Shown here one piece after another: positions 44,101 through 56,189 of a stretch of DNA of 64,000 nucleotides. The stretch is from Onchocerca lupi (taxonomy: Eukaryota > Nematoda > Chromadorea > Rhabditida > Onchocercidae), in assembly GCA_028564675.1 (NCBI GenBank), contig JAOVVO010000348.1, positions 1-64,000 of the forward strand. Direction: 5' to 3'. Position numbers and translations under genes: made by a program. The first letter of the stretch is position 1; each line of letters starts with the position of its first letter. The notes beneath the pieces are model-generated. The model was not told the DNA's origin and made no database searches. It was given only the letters and a program-made list of their open reading frames with translations.

Positions 44101-46127
44101 CATAATTTCATCTATTTTCTCTACTCTACGTAAGTTATGTGTGTATCTAGAAAAAAGAATGAATTGTGGTATCTGTCAGAAATCATGTACTAATTTAGTA
44201 TTTAAAAAAAAAAGACATTACTTTGGATGAACAAAAATTCACTTACAATTCCAGCAACAATACTACTGTCAGTAGTTGCATAAATGCCAATGCCAGAAGT
44301 ATTATCATTGTATGCTTTGTAATAAATGATCGACATCGTTGTACCGATAACGGGTGGAGTAGAATATGCTATATCCAATAAGGTGATAGCACATCCTAAA
44401 AGTAAAGTTATAAAACACAGATTTCTCGTTCTCATGTTATACGGATCACTATTACGTAAATCCCACTGCCATTAACATCACGGAAAATTCGCTATCCGAT
44501 AGATACTATTATTATATGAATCAAAAACTTTTTGCACGTATGCCGCCTATGGAATCATTAAAAAGCTTCAAAATTACCAGAAACATGGGCTCGACCATCT
44601 TCTTCTATTTCAGCATTCCGTATAAAAATCAAAACTTCGGACTGAAATATACTTTCTGATTCTACATCGATTTCTCTAACCTGAAAAATGTGTTTAATTT
44701 GAATAACATTAACGAAATGGATGTATAAGAAGTACATACGTTTACTATACTTGTAATGAGTATTTTTTTAAGCCACAGTCAACATGTCTACTATTCTCAG
44801 GGATGATCTGTCACTATATGTTTAATGTACAAACGATAAGTATATTTGCGGCACTTATAATAAATATATTTAGAATAACCGTTACTTATTAGGATGGAAA
44901 TTTTTGCACGGCCACTTTCACCTTTGAAAAGAATCTCAAAAATATTTAGGCTCTTGCAAAAGAAAAACTTGAAATGTATTGTTAAAAAAGAAAATATTCT
45001 TAACTTAGATTTCTGCAGTCAAAAAAATAACATTCGCAAGAATGGGAAAAATTAATTCTGTAGTTGAAATATACACTTAACATACCATGAAGTAGGCTGA
45101 TGTGCCATTTTTCCTGAATGGTACTGCCTGAAATTCAACAGAAGTTAACGATTTCAATTGATCTATCATCTGGCCTTCGATGGCAATCAATCCGATGTGA
45201 TCATTCCAGAGGTAACCACCATCTCTGTTTATATTGCAAACAACTGCTGTTCCTAAAAACATTCGCAATGGGAAAATATGGAAAAACGAAGGGAAATAAG
45301 TAAAGATTACACATAAAAAATTTAGCTTGATATATCCAAGACATTATCTGTGTACTTCGCATACAACTGAATTACTTACCTTTAACGATACATTCGTCCT
45401 CTGTAATGACGCACTTCAATCGTGGATATGCCATAAGTAAAATCTTTTGGGCAAACCATTCTCCAGTTTCCTGAAAAAAAAATAAAAAATCTATTTTTAC
45501 AAAAAATCAACATAACAATGATAGATGGTTGTATATACCATGTATTAAAGAAACAAAAAACAACTATATTCACCACACATATATTATTTTTTCTTATTTA
45601 TTTCAAAAATAATTTCATAACCTAATACGCTATTTATCAGTTCCATCAAATGCATGACACAAAACATTTTATGAGATTGTGAATTATATATAATATATTT
45701 AGCAGCTTCAAAAAATGTTGCCAAAAATTGACACTTCAATTAGATATTATGTATGCAACTATACGAAAAAAAGTTCAAACATCTGTTGCTATATCAAATT
45801 GAAAAAATAACTTTGAACATAATAAATTCAAACGGTATTCCAAATACAAATTAACCGGCATAAAAAACATGCAAAATGAAAAGAGAGAACAGAAAAAGAG
45901 AGGAAGAGAGAGGAAGAAAAAAAATAAATTGAAAATATAAAGTAACATTCCAAACCTTACGAGATGCCTTAAATCTGCACCACATTCCAACATTTAGCTT
46001 TCTCTTTCTGTTAATTATTTTCGTTCTTTCATCGATAAAAACTTCACCAATCAGAGAACAATAAATTGTTCGGATACTGCTAGGTGAACAATCGTAGATG
46101 AAACCTTCGAGATTAATCCCATCCATC
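38167..46127 (-). CDS. Unrecognised multi-exon protein, about 622 residues, with a duplicated exon pair
   Basis: Twenty minus-strand exons, listed 5' to 3': 45956-46127 (ATG at 46124-46126), 45380-45470, 45086-45252, 44578-44680, 44247-44395, 43967-44051, 43807-43841, 43285-43371, 42947-43096, 42571-42672, 41905-41948, 41457-41517, 41165-41211, 40854-40914, 40537-40592, 40359-40419, 40009-40089, 39684-39777, 39218-39315, 38167-38292 (stop TAA). All join in frame. Residues about 1-227 look globular and beta-rich, with motifs such as VGMWCRFKASRKETGEWFA and IVKGTAVVCNINRDGG, perhaps two or three related small barrels. Residues about 228-490 are polar, Ser/Asn/Glu-rich and probably disordered. 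The C-terminal 130 residues look helical (TVEEVNEELGIPLSEV, MKMDGFERI). No signal peptide or membrane helix. I do not recognise the family. The least certain boundary is the 3' end of exon 10 (AAG|GTGGGA chosen) and the 5' end of exon 11, which could extend to about 42002. Confidence 0.78.
40440..41675 (-). repeat. Tandem duplication of a ~600-base unit carrying two exons
   Basis: Unit 40440-41042 and unit 41074-41675 align along most of their length, in introns and exons alike. Each contains one exon ending in a QNVETA motif and one ending FxTNQ, with identical phases (2 then 0 then 2), so the duplicate is spliced in frame. The copies have diverged in the coding parts (DHSKESHTSMRNIQNVETAE against NHTEERHASIRHLQNVETAK), so the duplication is not recent. 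Confidence 0.85.
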
Positions 46128-46134
46128 CTGAAAA
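46128..46134 (-). promoter_or_regulatory. Splice acceptor one base before the start codon (possible spliced-leader site)
   Basis: On the minus strand TTTTCAG is followed by G and then ATG. An acceptor this close to the initiator fits spliced-leader trans-splicing, common in nematodes; an unseen cis leader exon is the alternative. Confidence 0.5.
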
Positions 46135-46659
46135 TACATATAATTGCATATTACATGGAAAAATTATTCATCATACACAATACACTTTTCAAATGAAATA
46201 ATGTAATCTTTATGGATCATATGAGTTCATACATTATTAGTTATCGTTAAAGCGTTTGAACAGTTAATAAACTGCCATCAATAAAGCCTTGAAAAATTTA
46301 TCATTTAAGAACTTTTGAAAATTAACGATTTCTGACAATATCAAGAAATTCCAATCTATTATGTGATGTGATATAATGCTGCACAAAAATTTGATCATTA
46401 AGAATCCCATACGCCACTTTATAAAACCAGCTTTTTGAAAATTACTGGAAAGAAAAAAAAAAATCCCAATTCTATTTCTTCACTATTCGAAATTCGAATC
46501 TTCTGACAATAGCAGAAATTTCACGGTCCATAAAGTGTTATATCCCAACAGTAAAACCCACACATACTTTTTTTAAGTAACATGAATTGGCAATTTCATC
46601 TTCATTTCTCGGAATTTCCGGGATTTCTTCGAAAGTTCTTAAACACGCATCTTATTTGT

Positions 46660-46785
46660 GTGGAACATACGCCTATTCGAATGCATGTTGTATCGAAATT
46701 TCAAATTATCGATGAAGAATTTGAAACGTTGCGTAGAAATGAACGCGAACATTTAGATTTTTATTTATATAGATTTACAAAAAAA
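46660..46785 (+). repeat. Dispersed repeat element, copy C (right part only)
   Basis: Matches the right ends of copies A, B and D: a cgcctattcgaatgca block, tcgaaatttcaaat, gaagaatttgaaacgttg and the terminal tttttatttatatagat. The left half with the matching inverted end is missing or too diverged to see. Confidence 0.65.
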
Positions 46786-48736
46786 AAAATTTTTTTGATT
46801 ACGGATATTCGAAATTACATATTATTTGGATATTAAATAAAAATTTCCAGAAAAAAAAACACTTTAGAATCAAAAATCCGATTCTCATTGTATCGTATAT
46901 TAATTGATGTAATAGCAATATGATATTTTATATTTACATATTTATCGATGTAAAAAGCGATACATATAGTATTCGTATATTCCTATAATCAAATACTCAA
47001 AATCAATATCAATTTAGATACAGTTCTAGTGTATTTTATGTATTTGATATCGTATATTCAAAAGTTTAACATTAAGAAAAATATTGATCAACGGTAAGAT
47101 ATTTATATATTCGAACATATATATATATTCAAATATTTAAACATTAACAGGATTTGTACAATATACTTGACCTTTATAAAAAGATTAGTTCAAACTTTCT
47201 TCGATTGATTTTTTCACTTCATTTTTCGGCAGAAAGTTTTTGAAATTACAAATCATTAATTGCAAAATCTTCGAACGATATGACTAACAAATTCAATATT
47301 TAACATATGTTAAATGTATATATCAAAAATACTTATTAAATCAATCGATTAATAAGAGAATACGATATATAAAGATGTGTGTACAAATACTTCCACTGAT
47401 ATTCTTGTTAATGTTTAAATTTTGAATTTATAAATATTAGATATCATGATAATATAAATGGATGATAATGTAAATAATAATATCCATAAATGTTAGTACA
47501 GGAATGATCGCATTAGTATTTATATATTTATATCAAATACTTCATATTAAGAGAATGTCAAATATTTGAATATAAAATTATAAATATATCATTGCTGATT
47601 AAAAAAATTTTTTCATCATTATTATCGCTGATTAATATTTTACCTAATATTAAGTTCTTAAATATATGAATTCAAATATTTGAAATATACTTGCCCTTTG
47701 TACCGAAATTTGTATTGATTTTTACTATTTTAGCATACAAATATATGAATATTATTGTAATCTTTTTGACATTGATAATTGTTTGCATCAAAATTTGTGT
47801 ATGATAATTTTATTGGATAGCTATTTCAGTATTGAAGATTATTGCAACTTCTTGTCTGATTAAGTAATTCATAAATTTATTATAACAGCAAAATTCTGCA
47901 AAATTTTCATAAAATAGACTAGATAAATGGAAATATCAAAATCTATGATGACAAAGTTAAAATAAATGGCTATCAGTTAAAATATATAAAAATAATTTTT
48001 TACATTCCTTACTTCTCTTGTTCTCATAAATTTAACTTTTAACGTCTGTTACGTCTCCTACGTATCCAGCAATTACATCGATCAATCACTTTTGAAGTAT
48101 TTCGTTGAAGTGTTTCGTCCCTTTTTTTTTCTTCTTTTTTTTTTTTTTTTTCAAATAAAACTAAAATTTCATTGCTGCAAATAACATAACATTTCATCTT
48201 ATGTTACTCATCTGCATGCATCATTTTCTTCTTATTTTTCCTTACTTCCAAAACATATATAATCTTAAATTATGTCAATATATGAATGAATGTTTCTATT
48301 TTTGAAAATAATTGTGATTTAAAGAAAAAAAAAAAAAAAGTTTTTCAAATTCTTCATTTTTTTCTTGTTTTTTTTTTTTTTTTTAATCAAAAAAAAAATT
48401 GATGTGATCTTGTTAAATGAATCTATTTTCTCAAGTACGACATGATTGATCTAAGAGAAGGTAGAATTGATCGAGATGGAGCTAGTTTTTTTGCATATAT
48501 TTTTTTTTCTTTCTTTCTATTGCTTTCTTCTAAATTTCTCACACTTTCATCCTTTTTTTTTCTTTTTTTTTTCCCTTGTTTTTTTAAACTTTTCAAAGAA
48601 TTTCAACAAAGTTTACTACTTTATAGCAACTCTTTACTCTTCATACAACACAACGCTTATCAGCAGGAAGAGAAAAGATATGAAGAGATCAACAAAGATT
48701 TATTTTTATGTGGACACAAAATTGATATAGGGCCGA

Positions 48737-48797
48737 CAAACATACACATACACAGACATACATGACAGACACATACATACATGCATGCATGCATATA
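48737..48797. repeat. CA/CATA/TGCA microsatellite
   Basis: Alternating purine-pyrimidine run (acatacacatacacagacat, then catgcatgcatgcat), capable of Z-DNA or cruciform formation. It precedes the proposed costars start by about 300 bases. Confidence 0.85.
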
Positions 48798-48966
48798 AAC
48801 TAGTAAAAATAATTTGTTTTTTGTGTGATTTTTAAAAAATGTTTGGAGGATGAAGAGGCGGAATGTTCATGAATTGATTTAGAAATATTTCAAAAGTTGA
48901 TAAAATTTTCAAATTCTTTTTTTCTTCCTCATTTTTTTTAGCAACGGATGAAATTATCGCAACAGA

Positions 48967-49075
48967 CGTATGGTATCGATTCGATTGATGATAATTATTA
49001 AATTCCGTGAGAACACAGAAAACGTGTGGTACTGGTTCGATTGACGATAATTACTAAATTTTGTGAAATTACTTC
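48967..49075 (+). repeat. Two-copy tandem repeat upstream of the costars start
   Basis: A unit of about 56 bases (core ttcgattgatgataatta) occurs at about 48967 and again at about 49023 with several substitutions. It ends just before the ATG at 49086, so it would lie in the 5' untranslated region or promoter. Confidence 0.7.
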
Positions 49076-49085
49076 CACTAATGAA

Positions 49086-52000
49086 ATGGATCAGAAATTA
49101 GGCAGGTTAGTCTTCCGTAATTTTATTTTGTAATTCTATTAAATTTATCAAATAATTTAATTCGTACATTTTGAAAAATTGACTCGGACTTAATTACAAT
49201 TAAAATATGCTTGTTTATTTTTTAACAATTAAGAATCACAGATAAGATGATACTGTTTTGTGTAATATTTGATCAAGTTTTAATATCAAATTTAATCAAT
49301 TCGTTATCATTTTTTGTTATAATAGTTTGATTAATGCTATTATTGTAATCATTATAACTTGCATAAAGTTATCGATTTACAATTAGCCAATTTTCAAAAA
49401 AAATGAAGGAAAATAACATGGAAATAATTGGTTATTAAATTAATTTAGCTTATTTTTGAATAAATTTTCAAATTTTCCATCATTCATTGCAAACATGTAT
49501 TATTATTTTCATCTTATTCTCAAACAAATAAGAATTTCGTTTTAATTTTTAATTCAAATTATTTACAATCTTGAAATTTCATAATGTTTCATAAAATATA
49601 AAAATATTTGATAGATGGGAAAAAAAAATGAAAAAAAAGATTATTTGACAGTAACAGTCATTATCCAAATCAAATTTCTTCTTGAAATATCATACATTTC
49701 TGATTTGAAATTTTACTAAGTAAACATTCTTCAGTAATCGAAGGAATTTTAAAAGTTTCACCAAGGACTTGAATATCAGTGATTAAATTTCTTTGTTAAA
49801 TCAAATTGGAAATCGACAAAATATATTTCGTCAGCAAAAAATGTCGAAAATGAAATATTCCGTTTTCAGTTCTTTTCCCAGTTATTTTTTTGGATAATTT
49901 TTTTTTTAACGATGAATTTTTGTGAACAAAAAAAATTAATTGTTTTATTTCCTAATATTTTCAGCTTACTGTAATATAAACCTTTACGATGTGAAATATG
50001 ATTCAAAAAAATAGTTTGAAAGTTTATGGAAAAATAAATCGAATCATTTTGATAGCAAATTATTTTCGCTGCATTCGATTAAGGATCAGTCAATTATTGG
50101 GAGAATAATTGATAGCAAATTAAGATTGGAATCAAAAAATTGCTGTGATAAGCAAATGATAGTGAACCATAACAATAATGAAATAAATCAAGATCACCGT
50201 GATAACAACAGATAACGAATTTACAATAGTAAGATAAATTAAAATGTGGCCTTTTGTTTTTCACTTACTCTCTACCAGATTAATTAAGATATTTTCGAGA
50301 AAAAGAAATTAATTTCAAATGCTAAGGAAAGAATGAAAAAAATTCTCAAAATTCTTTGTATATTATTCATCATTTGTGGGCAATTATCTTTTTTTTCCTA
50401 TTTCAGAAAAATATCATTTGAAGAAAAGTTAGATTAATTACTATGTTTAATTATTGAAATGTTAAATTAAACTTTTGAGAGTTTCTGAAATATTTCTGAT
50501 CTAATCTTTATTTCTGCTAATTAATATTTCTTCTGAAATAACATAAATACTAATATCATAATAATTTAAAAAAACGATCAATGATCAATTTTCCATCCGC
50601 TTCAGATTTGTAACAGTTGCTATTTCGATTGAAATCTTAAACGAAGTATTTATATGAAGTTATAATTTCATCGTATTTGTTATTTAGATTTCAAAAGCTA
50701 AAGGAAAAATATTTTCATTTGAAAAAAAAAAAAGAAAATTTATCGCTTAAATGGATTAAATTGTTTGATTTTATTTCTTATCCTTTAATTTTTTGATAAT
50801 TTAATTTTTCCATTTTTTTTTTCAATGATTTTGTAAATTTGTTATAATTCAAAATAATTTTGCAATTTTTTTTTTTTTTCAAATTAACTAAAAGTAGTAG
50901 TTGTCGTATGTCACATACATAATTGCAAAATTACAAAATTCATGAAATTTCTTTGTTAAGAAAAAAAATTAAAAATGGATCAAATTTCCCACAGCTTATT
51001 CTTGGTGGGATTTGTTTTATTTTTTTGTTTGCAGACTGAAAATCAACTGTTGCAAAATTTTCATATCACTACAACGAATATTTTTTACATTAAAATTTTT
51101 TTTTTTATTTGTTTGTTTTTTTTTTCGGCATTATTGTTCTGAGAGGTCGCGATGAGAAAAAGAGACAGGAAATCTGGAATTATGTTTTTTTTTAATATAT
51201 ATTAATACGATCGAAAGCTATATTAGCAAATACCAAATTTGATTTCAAAAAATGTGTTGTTGAAATTGAACGAATCTTTGATATCTTGCATATCAAACAA
51301 TTAAATCATTTTTGTTTGATAATTTCCGGAAATTATTTTTCGATTTAATTCATTTTAGATAGCAAATTAAAACCTCCTTCCAATTATTTCAATCTAATAA
51401 AAATTCAAAATAATCAGAAATTGACCAAAACTTGTTTGGTATATTCAGTTATTTTTAATCCGGCATTGTAATTTTAAACTTTCTTTGTTAATATACTTTT
51501 TCTAATTCGTTCAAAATTATTTTGGTTTTTTAAGAAAAACTTGCAAAGTGCCAACATTCATTCATTTCAAGTTTTCAAGTTTTTTTGCAAAACTTTAATT
51601 AGCGAGTGAATTTATTGAAAGATAGAATGAATGAGGCATTCAATATACGAACATTTTTTCATCAATAACATTTTCTTCAGAAAAAAAAAAAAAAAAAAGA
51701 CGAAAAGCTGCTATTGATTGATGAGCAGTGGAAAAAGTGAATATTTTTAGAAATTAGATTTTTATTATATGTTTGCCTGATGAAATGATTAAAAACTTAT
51801 AACCTTATCAATTTCAGTAATTTAGAAAATCGTTAGCGAAAATATTATGCAAATCAAAATAACATTGAATTGATTATAATTGCTTTTGAATTGCTAAATT
51901 TGAATTTATTATAGCTTAGGAATTTGAAAAAATTCACCTTTAATGATCTCATTAATAAAATTAATGCATAAAGCATTGAAATAGATGAAAAAAAAAAAAA

Positions 52001-53328
52001 TCTCTTTTGATAAAATTTGAATTTTTTTTGAATCCTTTGTTGTCCAAAATGATATTGAGAACATCAAGATAGAGAAATGAAAAATTTAGTACATATTATA
52101 AAAATAATTAATTGAGTAAACAAATCATATCAAATCGTTTCAAACATTACAACGATTCTTTACTTAAATTTCATTCATGCAAATTTAATTTCATAAACAG
52201 TCCAAACATTAATCGAAATTTGAAACTACGAAGACCTGAAAGACTTGAAGTCATACGTGTTGTCAACAATTTCTTTATCAGTAAAGATCTAATATCACTT
52301 CTTTTATTACGGATTATTGCAAAAAATTTAAAGCAAAATATGTTTTCTTTGAATTCTCAATTTTTTTTTTTTTTTTTTTTAATAGATCTATAAAAATAGT
52401 TTGTAACGCATATTTTTATCAAAAACAAGACTAATTCTCAAATTATTTTCTCGAATTTAAAATTTTTCCAAATTTCAATTTTCAAAAAGTCTCGTTTTCT
52501 GATTTATATATATCTTATTTATGTTTAGTGTGCGCAATAAATCTACATCGTTGCAAAAGGATGTTGTTGAAGAGAATGATACTCAAAGAATTAATAAAAA
52601 CAGAAAGATTTTGGATAAGTAATCTTATGATTTTTTAACTTTCATTTTAAAAAAAGAAAATTATAATTATTTTAGATATTTTTGATTACAAATGATCAGA
52701 AATATAAAAATAGCACTAATCTATTTAGCAATGCAAAAGAAAATTTCTTCCAATTTTGCAGAAATTTTTTAAAAATTGAAATACTAATTTAAGCTATAAC
52801 AGTTATATTCACGTTTTATGTTTGGACTGATATATGAAAGTTAGTAAATAAAAAACTACAGATTTAAAGAACAAAGATTATTTAGCAGCGAAAATGGACG
52901 CGAATTGAATTTACGAGTGTATGGTAAAAGCACACGTGAAACAATTAAAATGTTTAACAATATTGCTAATGAAACTAAAGAAAAACTCGACAGGTATTCT
53001 TTCAAGTTTATTTGTTTTTTTTCTTTTTTCCTTTCGAAAAAAGGAGAATTTTTAATTTAGGTTTTTTTTTTTATAAATTTTCAAGCTTATATTTTAAAGT
53101 TAGATTTTTAAAAGTTCGTTCTTTTCTCATTCCACGTTCTTTTCTCATTCCATTTTTTTTTTTTTTTTTTTGAATATAAATAAACTGATATTAATTTAAT
53201 AAATTTTCAAGCTTATATTTGAAAAATTTTTGCATGTATTTAATTCCAGGAATTTTTGAAAAATTCTAAAATTAGCTAATATTCCTGAAGAATCAATCAA
53301 TACAAAATGCTTTATATTCATTTTCTGT

Positions 53329-53371
<43 letters not shown>

Positions 53372-54686
53372 GAATAAAATTCAATTCATTTATTTCGGTT
53401 TTAAAAAAAAAAAAAATTTTTTTTTTGTTTTTGATCGTTTTATAAGTGAAACGTTTTGGTAGGAATCCATTTTCATCAACTTATATGATACCTAAATATG
53501 ATACGCATGCACAAGATTACGGTAGGCCAAAACATGGATCTAAAACGGAAGCACGTGGTATCAAAGCAGGTCTGTATTAATCATTTTTAGGTTTCTTCCT
53601 ATCATATATAATTTTATGTAAAGGGAAAAGAATCGGAATGTTTGAATTTAAATATAATTTCAAAGCTATAATCTTATAATTCCAACTTTATTTGCAGCAT
53701 TTGAATATTTGACATTAAACTTGTATTTAAATTCATTAAAATTTTTAGGCGATCATGTGATGCGTGAGGTGTTGTTTTTATGTGAAATAATAAATACGCA
53801 TGCAGAAGGTGAACCACCAAACAGAATTATTAAATTTGGTCCATTATTTTACATCTATGCACATTATTCCGATAAAGTATGTATTTCTATATTTAAATGA
53901 TGAAATTTAAATAATTAAGATTTAAATTTTGAAGAAATTAATTTCAAAACGATCAAATATTTAGATATCAAATATTAATAATGAATTCAAGATTAAAATT
54001 TCATGATTGAAATTTAAATTACTAAAATAGAAGAATTCTTAAATGTTTTTGAATTTGTAAACATATGCTTTTTTAAATTTGCACTTGTGATATATAAGCT
54101 ATGAATCATTGAGCGAATAATTTTAGAGCTAATAATATAATTTCCAATATGTTTCATATTGTTAATAAAATCGGTAATGTTTGGTGCTTTCGGCGAGATG
54201 CTTTTAAAAAATACCAATTGGTCTTTTTTTTTTTTCAAAATCATTTCATAAGAATTTCGATCGGAAATGAATTAGAAAAATACTTAAGACGAATTGAGGA
54301 ATGAAAATAGGAAAAAAAAGAAGCAGGAGAAATCGGAAAAAAAGTATCAAAAAATCTAAAGAACGTTCAAAGATAAGTTGGAAAAAAAAAAAGCGAACAG
54401 AGAGAAGATTAAGAGAAAATATAAAGAAGATAATTGCAATCTTGCAATTTATTGAAAGAGAAAATTATATTTTGAAATTTCAATTTCATGAAAATTTCAT
54501 AATGCATTGTTACAGTTAGTTGGAATGTTGATTCGAGCTCGAAAATACAAATTGGTAGATTTTGAAGGTGAAATGCTATATCAAAGACAGGATGACGACA
54601 AAATTATACGTTTATTGAAACCAATCGAAGAAATACGAAAACTTGAACCTTCTGGTGATCCAAAAAATTGTATTTCTGTTAATTGA
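49086..54686 (+). CDS. Costars-domain protein (STARS/ABRA C-terminal domain)
   Basis: Exons: 49086-49105 (tentative start), 52529-52618, 52862-52993, 53463-53569, 53749-53876, 54516-54686 (stop TGA). They join in frame to 215 residues. Residues about 7-105 are polar and basic, probably disordered. Residues about 105-205 form a costars domain: GRPKHGSKTEARG, then REVLFLCEIINTHAEG, IKFGPLFYIYAHYSDK, LVGMLIRARKYKLVDFEGEM, LYQRQDDDKIIRLLKPIEEI. This domain is the actin-binding C-terminus of STARS/ABRA and makes up the whole of ABRACL; STARS promotes actin polymerisation and, through MRTF, SRF transcription in muscle. The domain assignment is firm. The first exon is a 20-base ATG exon (MDQKLG) joined across a 3.4 kb intron, chosen because it gives the required phase 2 and a GTTAGT donor; the true start may be elsewhere. 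Confidence 0.85.
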
Positions 54687-54834
54687 TAACACATCAAAAT
54701 AATTCGATGCCTTGAATTCTATTATTGTTTTATTTTCAATTAATCAGGTCCAGATTAACATCTCATATTCTCACAAATTTCAATTTGTTTTGAAAACGGT
54801 ATTGATATATTAGTAAATAATCAATTATTTTTGC

Positions 54835-54840
54835 AATAAA
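54835..54840 (+). terminator. AATAAA polyadenylation signal of the costars gene
   Basis: First perfect AATAAA after the stop, 149 bases downstream. Confidence 0.6.
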
Positions 54841-55039
54841 ACTCTTCCAAAGTATTGATATGCAACATTTTTTCGACGATGGATAAAATTAGATTTATTA
54901 GAAAATAGAAAGAAAAACTACACATTACCTTGATACCAAGAGTTTGCTCTAAATAATTATCGACTGCTCATTTGCAAATGATCTGCCGATTTTCAGAATG
55001 GGTTGACAGAAGTAACATAAAAACTGTCATTGTTGTTCA

Positions 55040-55234
55040 GCACTAGCTGATCCAACTGTCTATATAAATAAAAATGTAAGTGTTCATTGTTTAAATCTTA
55101 TGTTTCCAAGTTCTTTAAACATGCGCGTATTTCGAATGAAACGTTTTATCAAAATTTCAAATCAGTCGGTAAAGAATTTTGAAGTTGTGTGGAAATGAAT
55201 GGCAGACATTTACATTTTTATTTAAATAGATTAC
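55040..55234 (+). repeat. Dispersed repeat element, copy D (shortest full copy)
   Basis: Begins with ctagctgatcc and tctatataaataaaaatgta and ends with tacatttttatttaaataga, the near inverse complement, about 190 bases later. The middle carries atttcgaatgaaacg and a tcaaaatttcaaatcagtcgg block shared with copy A. It lacks the GGCGGGAAA array of copies A and B, so it looks like the minimal version of the family. Confidence 0.7.
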
Positions 55235-56170
55235 GAGCAGCTTTGACAAATCTTTCTTGACTTTAATTGTTGGTGATTTGCAAAATTTAGAATATTGCTG
55301 AGTGATTAGGAAAGGTTAACGTCAAAATTGCTCATTTCATTTCATTCTCATGAAAAACTTTCTCTCGCTCAAGAAATTTATTCTAAATTTAAAAATTTTT
55401 TTTAATTTTTATTTTCATTCACTGTCATCTTCTAATTTTAAAAATTCCAAATATTGATTTGAAGCTAGTAAAATAGCATTTTTTGACTTGAAACAATTCA
55501 AACTGAGCTTGAATATTTTGATGAAATTTGCATGTTTAGCGGATGACAACAAAATATTTAAATCAAAAATTTGAGATAAACGAGTAATAAATATCAGTTT
55601 GAAGAGAATAAGAAAAAGTGCGCGGTTGGTTTATTGATTTCGGTTTCCAATTTTCATAAAAGATTTTTTATTTATATATGAGAAAATACGAAATAAGAGG
55701 TGGAAATAGAGTTAGGAGTTATTTATATGGTTTATCATAAATTTATTAAATCCATACCGAGTAAGATTCGATTGCGTTATTTAGCTCTGATCATTTTTCA
55801 AATTCCGGTCAGAAATGCTGAAAAATTCACTGTTACATCCGAAGTATATAAAGAAAAAATGAATTCAAATTTTTCAAATTGAAAAAAAAAATAGATTGAA
55901 ATTTTTTAAATTCGATACGGCACAATTAATGAAAGAGTTGGGAAAAAAATCACTTGTTAGAAATGAGAATTAAAAATGAAAGAAGAGAAACCGAAATAAG
56001 CGTAATAACTTCTAGACTAAAATTTTCAATCAAGAATCCTGTCATTCATTGAAAATTAAAATCTGAAGGATTCGAAAATTTATGGGAGGTTTGTTAAGAT
56101 TCTAAAATATTCTGCTAAATTTATATTATTCAAGATTTTAATTGCAGTTTGTGAAAATTTTGTTATATCT

Positions 56171-56177
56171 AAAACAG
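56171..56177 (+). promoter_or_regulatory. Splice acceptor 12 bases before the Tudor-gene ATG
   Basis: aaaacag precedes a short leader and the ATG at 56190. It could receive a spliced leader or an unseen 5' exon. Confidence 0.45.
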
Positions 56178-56189
56178 CACGATTTGTCG

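Larger units (their letters stand above)
46128..49085. other. Head-to-head intergenic region
   Basis: Lies between the start of the minus-strand gene (46126) and the proposed start of the plus-strand costars gene (49086). It contains a fragment of the dispersed element (46660-46785), AT-rich low-complexity sequence, poly-T and poly-A runs near 48.1-48.4 kb and a CA/TGCA microsatellite. A frame at 48442-48765 is F/L/S-rich and not convincing. Promoters for both genes should be here, but no TATA-like element can be singled out in such AT-rich DNA. Confidence 0.5.
54687..56177. other. Intergenic region with dispersed element
   Basis: Separates the costars and Tudor genes on the same strand. It contains the costars polyadenylation signal and copy D of the dispersed element. 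A 60-codon frame at 55700-55882 lacks an ATG start at its opening and has no phase-matched join to the Tudor gene, so it was not annotated. Confidence 0.55.

Noticed and set aside
44202..44435. Minus-strand frame that looks like a signal peptide followed by a secreted domain
   Set aside because: The hydrophobic N-terminus is intron read-through. The real exon (44247-44395) starts at an acceptor and joins the unknown gene in phase.
45380..45470. Alternative reading frame of exon 2 of the unknown gene (RNWRMVCPKDFTYG...)
   Set aside because: It hits a stop before the strong GTAAGT donor. The other frame joins both neighbours correctly when exon 1 uses the GTTTGG donor.
48442..48765. 107-codon plus frame in the head-to-head intergenic region
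   Set aside because: Mostly Phe/Leu/Ser from T-rich sequence and ends in the CA microsatellite; no acceptor or donor of matching phase.
52112..52393. Open frame just upstream of costars exon 2
   Set aside because: No ATG and no donor in the phase needed by the exon at 52529; it ends in poly-T.
55700..55882. 60-codon frame before the Tudor gene
   Set aside because: Opens at GTG without a usable ATG at that position, has no splice partner and shows no domain.
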